This document shows, one piece after another, positions 1 to 7,608 of a DNA stretch of 52,829 nt; position 1 is the stretch's first letter, and each line of letters opens with the position of its first letter. The stretch is taken from the NCBI GenBank assembly GCA_900756945.1, contig CAAELZ010000032.1, positions 1 to 52,829 of the forward strand. Direction: 5' to 3'. This stretch comes from an uncultured Collinsella sp. (GTDB lineage: Bacteria; Actinomycetota; Coriobacteriia; Coriobacteriales; Coriobacteriaceae). The position numbers were made by a program, and so were the translations under genes. The notes under the pieces were generated by a model. The model was given only the letters and a program-made list of their open reading frames with translations. It made no database searches and was not told the origin of the DNA.

Positions 1-109
1 CCCCGTCCCAGAAAAATCATCGGAGTGGCTAAATAGCCTGAATTGATAAAGCGATTTAGCAAATACATCGCATTTGACCTGCATTCTTCTTGTAGTGGTA
101 TCTTCATAA

Positions 110-157
110 GGTAACCAACTTTACCTACCGTTTACCGCCTGTTTTAGCACGTTTACC
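110..157. repeat. TTTACC repeat array upstream of ppdK
   Basis: The hexamer TTTACC occurs at 120-125, 131-136 and 152-157, i.e. at 11 and 21 bp intervals; the last two copies extend to CGTTTACC. A GGTAACC lies just before them at 110-116. Same-face helical phasing suggests binding of a regulator, but no regulator is identified. Further downstream an ACCCGCC/GGCGGGT inverted repeat (191-197 and 224-230) could fold in the leader. No gene is visible in 1-279. Confidence 0.35.
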
Positions 158-279
158 AAACCGCGCACCCTCTGCTCAAGCCTGCCCAAAACCCGCCGTA
201 TAGTTCCCTCACGGCCTGCATCCGGCGGGTCGATTCGTTACCACGGTCGTGCGCGTAAGCGCATGGAAGGGGAAGTATC

Positions 280-3030
280 GTGAGCGATTGCAAGAGGGTT
301 TACCGTTTTGGAACCGACGCCCAGGGCACCTGTGTCACCGAGGGCGACAAGTCCATGAACTTCGTGCTTGGTGGCAAGGGCGCTAACCTTGCCGAGATGA
401 GCCGTATCGGCCTGCCGGTTCCCGGTGGCTTTACCATTACCTGCCAGACTTGCGTTGAGTACTCCGGCGCCGGCAACGTGTGGCCGGAGGGCGCGCTCGA
501 CGAGATCGTTGCCGCCGAGGTCGACCTCGAGGCCCGCTGCGGCAAGAAGCTCGGCGATGCTTCCGATCCGCTGCTCGTGTCGGTCCGCTCGGGCGCTCCG
601 TTCTCCATGCCCGGCATGATGGACACGGTTCTCAACCTGGGCCTCAACGACGATTCCGTCCAGGGCCTTATCGCCCAGACGCAAAACCCGCGCTTTGCCT
701 GGGATAGCTACCGCCGCTTTATCCAGATGTTCTCCAACGTCGTCATGGGTGTCGATGCCGACTTGTTCGAGAATGCCCTGACCCAGGCCCGCCTGGTCGC
801 CGGCGTTCGCGTCGATTCCGAGCTTTCGGCCGAGGACCTGCAGGAACTCGTCGAGACCTTCAAGGGCATCTTCTCCGAGAACGTCGAGGCTGCCCTGTAT
901 CCCGAGCTCGAGGTCGCTGACGGCAAGCCCGTCTTCCCGCACGACCCGGAGCTTCAGCTGCGCCTTGCCATCCAGGCCGTCTTTGGCAGCTGGATGAACG
1001 AGCGCGCCTGCATCTACCGCAAGCAGCATGGCATTTCCGATGAGCTCGGCACCGCCGTCAACGTCCAGGCTATGGCCTTTGGCAATAAGGGCGAGACCTC
1101 GGCGACCGGCGTCGCCTTTACGCGCAACCCGGCCGACGGAACCAAGGAGTTCTACGGTGACTTTCTGGTCAACGCCCAGGGCGAGGACGTCGTCGCCGGC
1201 ATCCGCAACACCGAGCCCATCGCCGACCTCAAGACCACCCCAGGCCTCGAGTCCGCAGGTGAGGAGCTTGAGCGTGTCTTCCTGACGCTTGAGGACCACT
1301 ATCGCGATATGTGCGATATCGAGTTCACCATCGAGCAGGGTAAGCTCTGGATGCTCCAGACCCGCGTGGGCAAGCGCACCGCCACCGCCGCCCTGCGCAT
1401 CGCCATCGAGATGGTCGAGGAGGGCCTCATCACCCGCGAGGAGGCCGTGAGCCGCATCGACCCTGCACAGCTCGACCAGCTCCTGCACCCGCAGTTCGAC
1501 GCCTCCAAGAAGTACGAGGCGCTCGCTACCGGTCTTAACGCCAGCCCCGGTGCCGCCGTGGGCGAGGTCGTGTTCTCGAGTGATGACGCCGTCGCGCGCG
1601 CCAACGAGGGCCACAAGGTCATTCTGGTTCGCTGGGAGACCAACCCCGACGACCTGAAGGGCATGGTCGCTGCCGAGGGTATCTTGACGAGCCATGGTGG
1701 CAAGACGAGCCACGCCGCCGTTATCGCCCGCGGCATGGGTACGCCCTGCGTCTGCGGTGTCGAAAGCTTCCATATCGACGCCGCCGAGAAGGTCGTGCAC
1801 ATCGAGGGCAGTGACCGCCTGCTGCATGAGGGCGACATCATCTCCATCGACGGCACCCAGGGCATCGTCGTCGACGGCGCGGTCGACTTGGTCTCTGCAG
1901 AGCTCACCGGCGACTTGGACACCATCCTGTCCTGGGCCGACGAGATCCGTCTGGACGAGACCTGCGGCCACGCCAACCACGTGCGCGTCAACGCCGACAA
2001 CCCCGAGGATGCTGCACTCGCGCTCGAGTTTGGCGCCGAAGCCATCGGCCTGTGCCGCACCGAGCATATGTTCCTGGGCGATCGCAAGAACATCATCCAG
2101 AGCTTTATCCTGTCTGACGATGAGGCCGTGAAGCAGCAGGCCCTGGCCGACCTGCTCAAGGTTCAGACCGAGGACTTCCTGGCGATGTTCAAGACCATGT
2201 CCGGTCGCGATGTGGTCGTCCGCCTGCTCGATCCGCCGCTTCATGAGTTCCTGGATAATCCTCGCGAGCTCGAGGTCGCCATCACTAAGAAGGAGGCCGC
2301 CGGCGCTCCCGAGGAGGAGCTCACTGCCCTGCGCGCCCGCCTGCGTCGCATTGACGGCATGGTCGAGTCCAACCCCATGCTGGGCTTGCGCGGCGTGCGC
2401 CTGTCCGTCGTCTTTAGCGATCTGCCTCTCATGCAGGTTCGCGCCGTCGCCACGGCTGCTGCCCGCCTTATCAAGGAGGGCGTCGACCCGCGCCCCGAGA
2501 TCATGGTTCCGCTCGTCTCCATCACGGCCGAGCATGTTCAGACCCGCGAGGTCATTGAGCGCGTAATCGCCGAGGTTTCCGCCGAGGAGGGCGTCGAGCT
2601 CAACATTCCCGTGGGCACGATGCTCGAGCTGCCGCGCGCCTGCATGGTCGCCGACGAGATCGCCCATCACGCAGATTTCTTCTGCTTTGGCACCAACGAC
2701 CTCACCCAGACGACCTTTGGCTTCTCGCGCGACGACGCCGAGGCCAAGTTCATCCCGCTGTACCTGCACAAGAAGATCCTGAAGGACAACCCCTTCGAGA
2801 CCATCGATACGGCGGTGCTGGAGCTCGTGCGCATGGCCGTCGAAAAGGGTCGCGCCACCAACCCTGGCATGCACTTTGGCGTGTGCGGCGAGCACGGCGG
2901 CGACCCCAAGTCCATCAAGGGCCTGTTTAACGTGGCCGATGTGGACTATGTGTCCTGCTCGCCCTACCGCGTGCCCCTCGCGCGCCTAGCTGCCGCTCAG
3001 GCCAAGCTCGAGGCCAAGCGCAACGCCTAG
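280..3030 (+). CDS. ppdK: pyruvate, phosphate dikinase
   Basis: The enzyme interconverts pyruvate, ATP and phosphate with PEP, AMP and pyrophosphate, linking glycolysis and gluconeogenesis in anaerobes. The 916-residue product has the usual family length (about 870-910). It begins with the ATP-grasp region (GGKGANLAEM near residue 30). The swivelling phosphohistidine domain carries GGKTSHAA with the catalytic His near residue 478. The C-terminal PEP/pyruvate barrel ends with GVCGEHGGDP, whose Cys near residue 869 is the expected acid/base. The GTG start follows a GGAAGGGGAAG ribosome-binding site. The gene is monocistronic, with a hairpin 40 bp after the stop. Assignment is firm; regulation is unknown apart from the upstream repeats. 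Confidence 0.97.
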   Translation: MSDCKRVYRFGTDAQGTCVTEGDKSMNFVLGGKGANLAEMSRIGLPVPGGFTITCQTCVEYSGAGNVWPEGALDEIVAAEVDLEARCGKKLGDASDPLLVSVRSGAPFSMPGMMDTVLNLGLNDDSVQGLIAQTQNPRFAWDSYRRFIQMFSNVVMGVDADLFENALTQARLVAGVRVDSELSAEDLQELVETFKGIFSENVEAALYPELEVADGKPVFPHDPELQLRLAIQAVFGSWMNERACIYRKQHGISDELGTAVNVQAMAFGNKGETSATGVAFTRNPADGTKEFYGDFLVNAQGEDVVAGIRNTEPIADLKTTPGLESAGEELERVFLTLEDHYRDMCDIEFTIEQGKLWMLQTRVGKRTATAALRIAIEMVEEGLITREEAVSRIDPAQLDQLLHPQFDASKKYEALATGLNASPGAAVGEVVFSSDDAVARANEGHKVILVRWETNPDDLKGMVAAEGILTSHGGKTSHAAVIARGMGTPCVCGVESFHIDAAEKVVHIEGSDRLLHEGDIISIDGTQGIVVDGAVDLVSAELTGDLDTILSWADEIRLDETCGHANHVRVNADNPEDAALALEFGAEAIGLCRTEHMFLGDRKNIIQSFILSDDEAVKQQALADLLKVQTEDFLAMFKTMSGRDVVVRLLDPPLHEFLDNPRELEVAITKKEAAGAPEEELTALRARLRRIDGMVESNPMLGLRGVRLSVVFSDLPLMQVRAVATAAARLIKEGVDPRPEIMVPLVSITAEHVQTREVIERVIAEVSAEEGVELNIPVGTMLELPRACMVADEIAHHADFFCFGTNDLTQTTFGFSRDDAEAKFIPLYLHKKILKDNPFETIDTAVLELVRMAVEKGRATNPGMHFGVCGEHGGDPKSIKGLFNVADVDYVSCSPYRVPLARLAAAQAKLEAKRNA

Positions 3031-3069
3031 CCCCCCTGCGCATCGACGCCTAGCGTAGCCCCCTTCATG

Positions 3070-3100
3070 CCGCCCGTCTCATTCGTGAGACGGGCGGTTA
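3070..3100 (+). terminator. terminator-like hairpin after ppdK
   Basis: A perfect 12-bp stem, CCGCCCGTCTCA paired with TGAGACGGGCGG, is closed by a TTCG loop. Only a weak T stretch follows (TTATC, then GTTTTGTCTTTTT about 15 nt on), so termination strength is uncertain. Confidence 0.7.
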
Positions 3101-3143
3101 TCATGTGCGGGTTTTGTCTTTTTGTCTGCGTGAAAAAATGTTC

Positions 3144-3171
3144 TTGCAGCAGAAACCCGCGCGTGTATACT
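3144..3171 (+). promoter_or_regulatory. rplS promoter
   Basis: TTGCAG (3144-3149) and TATACT (3166-3171) are separated by 16 bp, a good match to a housekeeping sigma-70 promoter. The transcript would have a leader of about 60 nt. Confidence 0.65.
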
Positions 3172-3192
3172 CGAATACGTTTGTTCAACTAC

Positions 3193-3216
3193 GTGCCGGC
3201 CAAGGTGGTACGGCAC
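3193..3216 (+). promoter_or_regulatory. rplS leader hairpin
   Basis: GTGCCG (3193-3198) pairs with CGGCAC (3211-3216) in the rplS 5' leader, just before the ribosome-binding site. Such a structure could serve autogenous control by L19, as reported for leaders in other phyla; this is inference from position only. Confidence 0.35.
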
Positions 3217-3240
3217 CTCTAGAAGAGTAAGGAATTGCAC

Positions 3241-3582
3241 ATGGATTACATCCGCGCAATCGAGCGTCAGCAGATCCGCGAGGACATTCCTCAGGTTCGC
3301 GTCGCCGACAACGTCAAGGTTCACTACCGCATTAAGGAAGGCGACCGCGAGCGCATTCAGGTCTTCCAGGGCGACGTCATCCGCATGGCCGGCGCCGGTG
3401 CCCGCGAGACCTTCACCGTCCGCAAGATGTCCTTCGGTGTCGGTGTTGAGCGTACCTTCCCGCTTCACAGCCCCAAGATCGCCAAGCTCGAGGTCGTTCG
3501 TCATGGTCGCGTCCGTCGCGCCAAGCTGTACTACCTCCGCGACAAGGTGGGCAAGGCTGCTCGCATCCCCGAGAAGCGCTAA
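3241..3582 (+). CDS. rplS: 50S ribosomal protein L19
   Basis: L19 sits at the 30S-50S interface of the ribosome. The 113-residue product is typical in length and contains the family sequence DIPQVRVADNVKVHYRIKEG and the VGVERTFPLHSPKI segment. ATG 3241 follows AAGGA with 7-nt spacing; an in-frame TTG two codons earlier lies too close to that site. The usual partners trmD, rimM and rpsP are not adjacent here. The gene has its own promoter and a strong terminator, so it is a single-gene unit. Confidence 0.98.
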   Translation: MDYIRAIERQQIREDIPQVRVADNVKVHYRIKEGDRERIQVFQGDVIRMAGAGARETFTVRKMSFGVGVERTFPLHSPKIAKLEVVRHGRVRRAKLYYLRDKVGKAARIPEKR

Positions 3583-3616
3583 GAAGATCGCAGCGTCTGT
3601 CCACTCGTTTGGACAC

Positions 3617-3646
3617 AAGGGTCACCTTCGGGTGGCCCTTCTTTTT
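3617..3646 (+). terminator. intrinsic terminator of rplS
   Basis: AAGGGTCACC (3617-3626), a TTCG loop and GGTGGCCCTT (3631-3640) form a 10-bp stem with one wobble pair, followed by CTTTTT. Confidence 0.92.
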
Positions 3647-3675
3647 ATCTGATTTGCATGCAAGGAGGGCCTGGT

Positions 3676-4464
3676 ATGGCCAACATGACGAGCTCGGTTT
3701 CGGCATCGCAGGTTGCCGGTGAGTTGGCGAGCGCTACGTTTGAGGAGATTCCTGCCCTCGTGGAGCATTATCGCGAGGATCCGCGCCAGCAGGTGATCAA
3801 GGCTTGCGAGCGTGCCCTCAAACGCCATGCCAAAGAGCTTGCCGAGCGCGAGCGCGTCAACGGCATGTATCAGCTTATGCATGAGCTCGGCGGTGATGGT
3901 GTGGTCGTGGGCGTCGACGAGGTGGGCCGTGGCTCGGTAGCGGGTCCCTTGACCGTGTGTGCCGTGTGTCTTCCGATGGAGCCGCGCATCTGGGGCATCA
4001 ACGATTCCAAAAAGCTCACGCCCGCGCGCCGCGAGCTGCTCTCGGTGAAGATAGCCGAGGTGGCGACTGCCATCGGCTTTTGCCATATCGCTCCTGCGGA
4101 TATCGATGAGATGGGCATGGCCCGTGCTATCCGTACTGCCGTTGCGGGCGCCGTGGCCGATACGGGACTTGAACCCGACTGCGTCCTCATGGATGGCAAC
4201 CCCTTGGGCGCCGTTCCTAACGAGCGCGATGTGGTGAAGGGTGATGCCAAAATCGCCTGCATCGCCGCGGCGTCCATCATGGCCAAGGTCACGCGTGACG
4301 AGATGATGGTCGAGTACGACGCCGAGTATCCCGAGTACCATCTGGCCGAGTCGAAGGGCTATGCAAGCCCCGAGCATATCGAGGCCATTCGCAAACATGG
4401 ACTTTGTCCACTGCACCGCGTGAGCTTTTGCGGAAACTTTCTGCAGACTGAGCGCCTTTTCTAG
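3676..4464 (+). CDS. rnhB: ribonuclease HII
   Basis: RNase HII cuts the RNA strand of RNA/DNA hybrids and removes single ribonucleotides from DNA. The signature DEVGRGSVAG gives the first Asp and the following Glu at about residues 81-82. DSKKL, VLMDGNPLG and a later VTRDEMM complete the active-site regions. The product has 262 residues because about 75 residues precede the catalytic core, longer than the E. coli enzyme but common in Gram-positive homologs. ATG 3676 is chosen because AAGGAGGG (3662-3669) sits 6-7 nt upstream; ATG 3658 would precede that site. A terminator follows, separating it from the yraN operon. Confidence 0.96.
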   Translation: MANMTSSVSASQVAGELASATFEEIPALVEHYREDPRQQVIKACERALKRHAKELAERERVNGMYQLMHELGGDGVVVGVDEVGRGSVAGPLTVCAVCLPMEPRIWGINDSKKLTPARRELLSVKIAEVATAIGFCHIAPADIDEMGMARAIRTAVAGAVADTGLEPDCVLMDGNPLGAVPNERDVVKGDAKIACIAAASIMAKVTRDEMMVEYDAEYPEYHLAESKGYASPEHIEAIRKHGLCPLHRVSFCGNFLQTERLF

Positions 4465-4513
4465 GTCAATTGTGGAGACAGGGACCTCAGGGGTTTTATA
4501 AACCTGCTGGTAG

Positions 4514-4555
4514 CGGGCCGTATGCAACACCATTGCTGCGTACGGCCCGTTTTTT
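4514..4555 (+). terminator. intrinsic terminator after rnhB
   Basis: CGGGCCGTATGCA (4514-4526) pairs with TGCGTACGGCCCG (4537-4549), followed by six T. It ends eight bases before the shared competence motif, so the yraN operon must start transcription between here and 4654. Confidence 0.95.
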
Positions 4556-4562
4556 GACGGCA

Positions 4563-4582
4563 TTTGGTCAGCTTTTGGTTTG
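4563..4582 (+). promoter_or_regulatory. candidate competence-operon operator, copy 1
   Basis: TTTGGTCAGCTTTTGGTTTG is identical to 33938-33957. It consists of two TTTGGT units, the second preceded by an extra T, repeated at an 11-bp period. The motif lies between the rnhB terminator and the yraN start, 71 nt before the ATG. No convincing -35/-10 pair is visible nearby, which would fit an activator-dependent or alternative-sigma promoter (inference). Confidence 0.6.
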
Positions 4583-4653
4583 CTTCCGGTACTTACCCGC
4601 ATGAAAGGTGCCCTCATCATCGGGGCAATGCAGCGTGCGGGAAAGGAGACCCC

Positions 4654-5139
4654 ATGAGTGCCGCAAGCAAAAAGAGCAAGACGCAGCAGCTCAAGGAGCG
4701 TTGGGAAAACGGCGAGCTCGACTGCGGGGCGATGACGCCCGAGTTTATCAAGGGACTCAGTCCCCGCGAGCTGGGCATGCTGGGCGAGCTGATCACCATC
4801 GACTACTTTAACGAGCGCGGCTACACCTTGCTGGAGCAGGGTTATCGTTGCACCGAGGGCGAGGCCGATCTGGTGCTGCTCGATGAGCTCGACGATGTCG
4901 TGGTGATGGCCGAGGTCAAGACCAGACGCGTCGCACTGGATTGCAACACGCGGGTCTTTCCTGAGGAGGCCGTGGACGCCCAAAAGCAACGCCGCTACCG
5001 CCGCATCGCAAGTTGCTATCTCATGGAGCATTATCCGCTCAAGGCGATTCGCTTCGATGCCGTGGGTGTCACCATTCGCGGCGGGCATATCGCCGAGATC
5101 GAGCATCAGTACAACGCATTCGATTGGCAGGTGTCGTGA
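4654..5139 (+). CDS. yraN: YraN/UPF0102 family putative endonuclease
   Basis: A 161-residue protein of the UPF0102 (YraN) family, which has a restriction-endonuclease-like fold and is commonly found beside comM and dprA. The conserved core reads GYTLLEQGYRC, then EGEADLV, then MAEVKTR, matching the E-x-D...E-V-K nuclease pattern around residues 65-93. The first 40 residues are Lys-rich and not conserved. ATG 4654 has AAGGAG 5 nt upstream; an earlier in-frame start at 4564 would fall inside the regulatory motif. It is first in the yraN-comM-dprA-trmFO-xerC unit and overlaps comM by one base. The precise role is unknown; involvement in DNA processing is inferred. Confidence 0.9.
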   Translation: MSAASKKSKTQQLKERWENGELDCGAMTPEFIKGLSPRELGMLGELITIDYFNERGYTLLEQGYRCTEGEADLVLLDELDDVVVMAEVKTRRVALDCNTRVFPEEAVDAQKQRRYRRIASCYLMEHYPLKAIRFDAVGVTIRGGHIAEIEHQYNAFDWQVS

Positions 5140-6662
5140 TGGCGTTCGAGACGTTTGCCGTTCACGCGGCCTGCATCCGCGGCGTCGAGGCGATTCACGT
5201 CACGGTCGAGGTCTCGCTTGCCGGTGGTGTTCCGGGCATCCAAATGCTCGGCATTCCGAGTATGGAGGTGATGGAGTCACGCGGTCGTATTCGCTGCGCG
5301 ATGCGCTCCGCCGGGTTCGAGATCCCACGCTCGGGCATTACGGTCAACCTAGCGCCCGGCGATATTCGCAAGACCGGTAGCGGCTTTGATCTGCCCATCG
5401 CCATCGCGGTTCTGGCGGCCGATGGGCAGATTCCCCGTGACAACCTCGATCACTGCCTTATCGCCGGCGAGCTCGGCTTGGACGGTACGGTGCTTCCCGT
5501 CAAGGGCGAGGTGGCGTTTCAGCTGCTGGCTCGCGACATGGGGCTGTCTTTTATCGCCGGCAGGTCAGACCAGCATGTGCCACTCGCGGGCGTGGATTGT
5601 GGATTCATCGATCATTTGTCTCAGCTTGCCCATGGCATGGGCGATGCCGCGCGGCACTACTTGGATTCTGAAGTGCTCGAGGCGACCTTTGAGCCCGAAC
5701 TCGACTATGCCGACGTACTGGGGCAGGAGGTCGCCAAGCGCGGCATGGCGCTGGCGGCAGCGGGTGAGCTCGGTTTGCTTATGATCGGGTCCCCGGGATC
5801 GGGCAAGACGATGCTCGCGCGTCGTATGACCGGCATCCTGCCCGAGCTTTCCGTTGAGGATCAACAGGAGGCGCTGTGCATCCATTCGGTTTTGGGTGAG
5901 AACATTGATGGCTTGTTGGCGGGGCACCGGCCCTTCCGCAGTCCCCATCACAGTATTTCGACCGCAGGTCTTATCGGCGGTGGGCGCCCGGTGCACCCGG
6001 GTGAGATCAGCCTTGCTCATGGCGGCGTGCTCTTTTTGGACGAGCTTGCTGAGTTTCCCACGGGTGTGCTGCAGACGCTGCGTCAGCCCATCGAACGCGG
6101 CTATGTGAGGATCGTGCGCGTCGACGGGGCCTTTACCTTCCCGTCGCGCTTTCAGCTGCTGGCTGCGAGCAATTCCTGCCCCTGCGGTTTTTTGGGCGAT
6201 CGCGAGGTACCGTGTCGCTGCTCAGCGGCGATGGTCGAGCGCTATCGGTCTAAACTGCGCGGTCCTTTGGCCGACCGTATCGACATGATGATCGATGTGA
6301 CCCGTCCCGACCCCCAAGTGATTATCGAGGGTGCGGAGGGTATGTCGTCTGCCGAGTTACGTGACTACGTTGTGCGCGGTCGCGCTTTTCGCGCCTGGCG
6401 CGAATCCCGTATGGACGATGCGGATGCCGAGGCCGAGGATGACGAGACACGGTCCATTGACGGCGTCGTTTCGACCTTTGAGCTCGATGATGCGGCGGAG
6501 AAGTGTGTGCTCGGCCTGTCCAAACGCACGCATCTCACGGGCCGCGGCATCGTGCGCCTGGTGCGTATCGCGCGTACAATCGCTGACGTCGCCGAGAGCG
6601 AGCAGGTGACGCAGGACCATGTGCTCGAGGCGGCGATGTACCAGGGAAGGAGGGACCAATGA
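5139..6662 (+). CDS. comM: ComM/YifB-type Mg-chelatase-like AAA+ ATPase
   Basis: ComM is a hexameric helicase that promotes branch migration during natural transformation. The 507-residue product has the usual length. It has an N-terminal Lon-protease-like fold domain (about 1-170), Walker A GSPGSGKTMLARRM near residue 217, Walker B GGVLFLDELAEF, the zinc-like CPCGFLGDREVPCRC segment and the C-terminal Mg-chelatase helical domain. The ATG overlaps the yraN TGA, giving translational coupling; in-frame GTG codons lie 3 and 6 nt upstream. It ends with an ATGA overlap into dprA. Membership in an operon with dprA supports a role in processing incoming DNA. Confidence 0.95.
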   Translation: MAFETFAVHAACIRGVEAIHVTVEVSLAGGVPGIQMLGIPSMEVMESRGRIRCAMRSAGFEIPRSGITVNLAPGDIRKTGSGFDLPIAIAVLAADGQIPRDNLDHCLIAGELGLDGTVLPVKGEVAFQLLARDMGLSFIAGRSDQHVPLAGVDCGFIDHLSQLAHGMGDAARHYLDSEVLEATFEPELDYADVLGQEVAKRGMALAAAGELGLLMIGSPGSGKTMLARRMTGILPELSVEDQQEALCIHSVLGENIDGLLAGHRPFRSPHHSISTAGLIGGGRPVHPGEISLAHGGVLFLDELAEFPTGVLQTLRQPIERGYVRIVRVDGAFTFPSRFQLLAASNSCPCGFLGDREVPCRCSAAMVERYRSKLRGPLADRIDMMIDVTRPDPQVIIEGAEGMSSAELRDYVVRGRAFRAWRESRMDDADAEAEDDETRSIDGVVSTFELDDAAEKCVLGLSKRTHLTGRGIVRLVRIARTIADVAESEQVTQDHVLEAAMYQGRRDQ

Positions 6663-7594
6663 TAGCCGAGGGGACCTTTGAGCTGCATCCAGGTGATGCG
6701 TTGTATCCCGAGACCGTTTTGGAGCTTTCTGATGTACCCCAGACGCTTTATGTGCGTGGCAATCCCGAGGTGCTTTCGACACCCGCGCTCTCCATCATCG
6801 GCGCGCGCAAGGCCTCGCCGTATGGTCTTGCCGTGGCAGAGCTTGCGGCAAAGGTGGCGGTCGAGGCGGGAGTGACGGTAGTTTCGGGCGGCGCGGTCGG
6901 TTGTGACCAGGCCTCGGGTTGGGCTGCGGTCAACGCCGGCGGCAAACACGTCGTGGTGCTGGGGACGGGCGCCGACGTGGTCTACCCGCGTTCGAGCGCG
7001 GGGCTTATTATGCGCACGCTCGATACGGGTGGCGCGGTCGTGTCGATCTCTCCGTGGGGCATGGGTCCGCGCAAGTTTGCCTTTCCGCGCCGCAATCGCG
7101 TGATCGCGGCCCTGTCGCAAGCCCTCTTTGTTTCCGAGGCGGGTATGCCTTCCGGGACGTTTTCTACAGCCGAGGCTGCTATGGATTTGGGGCGCGAACT
7201 TCTTGTCGTGCCGGGGTCGATCCTATCGCCCGAGTCGCGTGGCACGAATTACCTCATTGCGAACGGTGCCTGCTGCATCATCGACGAGGAATCTATCGAG
7301 ATGGCTATCTCACGCATCTACGGCACCCTGCGCTACTCGCGCCCCGATGCTCCCGGCATTGCCGACCTGGATCCAACACAGCAGACCGTGATGCATGCGC
7401 TCATCGCCTCTCCGCTCAAGGTCGACGACATCGCGGCGCTCGTCTCGCTCGATGCTGTCGGCGTACTCAAACTCTTGGGTTCGCTTGAACTCGAGGGCCT
7501 TATCGAGCGCATGATGGATGGAAGGTATGCGCCCTCCAAGTTTGCCCTTCACGCCCAGACGCCCTTCGGTCACAATGGAAAACGTGTCAATTAG
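6659..7594 (+). CDS. dprA: DNA-processing protein DprA
   Basis: DprA binds incoming single-stranded DNA and loads RecA during transformation. The product has 311 residues. The Rossmann-like core contains IIGARKASPYG, VSGGAVGCDQASGWAAV and FPRRNRVIAALS, all typical of the family. The C-terminal 70 residues resemble the DprA winged-helix domain (KVDDIAALVSLDAVGVLKLLG). The ATG overlaps the comM stop as ATGA and follows AAGGAGGG. In Bacillus, dprA (smf), topA, trmFO and codV/xerC are consecutive; here topA is missing from the series. Confidence 0.96.
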   Translation: MIAEGTFELHPGDALYPETVLELSDVPQTLYVRGNPEVLSTPALSIIGARKASPYGLAVAELAAKVAVEAGVTVVSGGAVGCDQASGWAAVNAGGKHVVVLGTGADVVYPRSSAGLIMRTLDTGGAVVSISPWGMGPRKFAFPRRNRVIAALSQALFVSEAGMPSGTFSTAEAAMDLGRELLVVPGSILSPESRGTNYLIANGACCIIDEESIEMAISRIYGTLRYSRPDAPGIADLDPTQQTVMHALIASPLKVDDIAALVSLDAVGVLKLLGSLELEGLIERMMDGRYAPSKFALHAQTPFGHNGKRVN

Positions 7595-7608
7595 AAAGGT
7601 GTTTGCAG

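Noticed and set aside
238..2895. 885-residue open frame antisense to ppdK
   Set aside because: Shadow frame from GC-rich third codon positions; low-complexity Leu/Gly/Asp/Val composition, no family resemblance, no ribosome-binding site.
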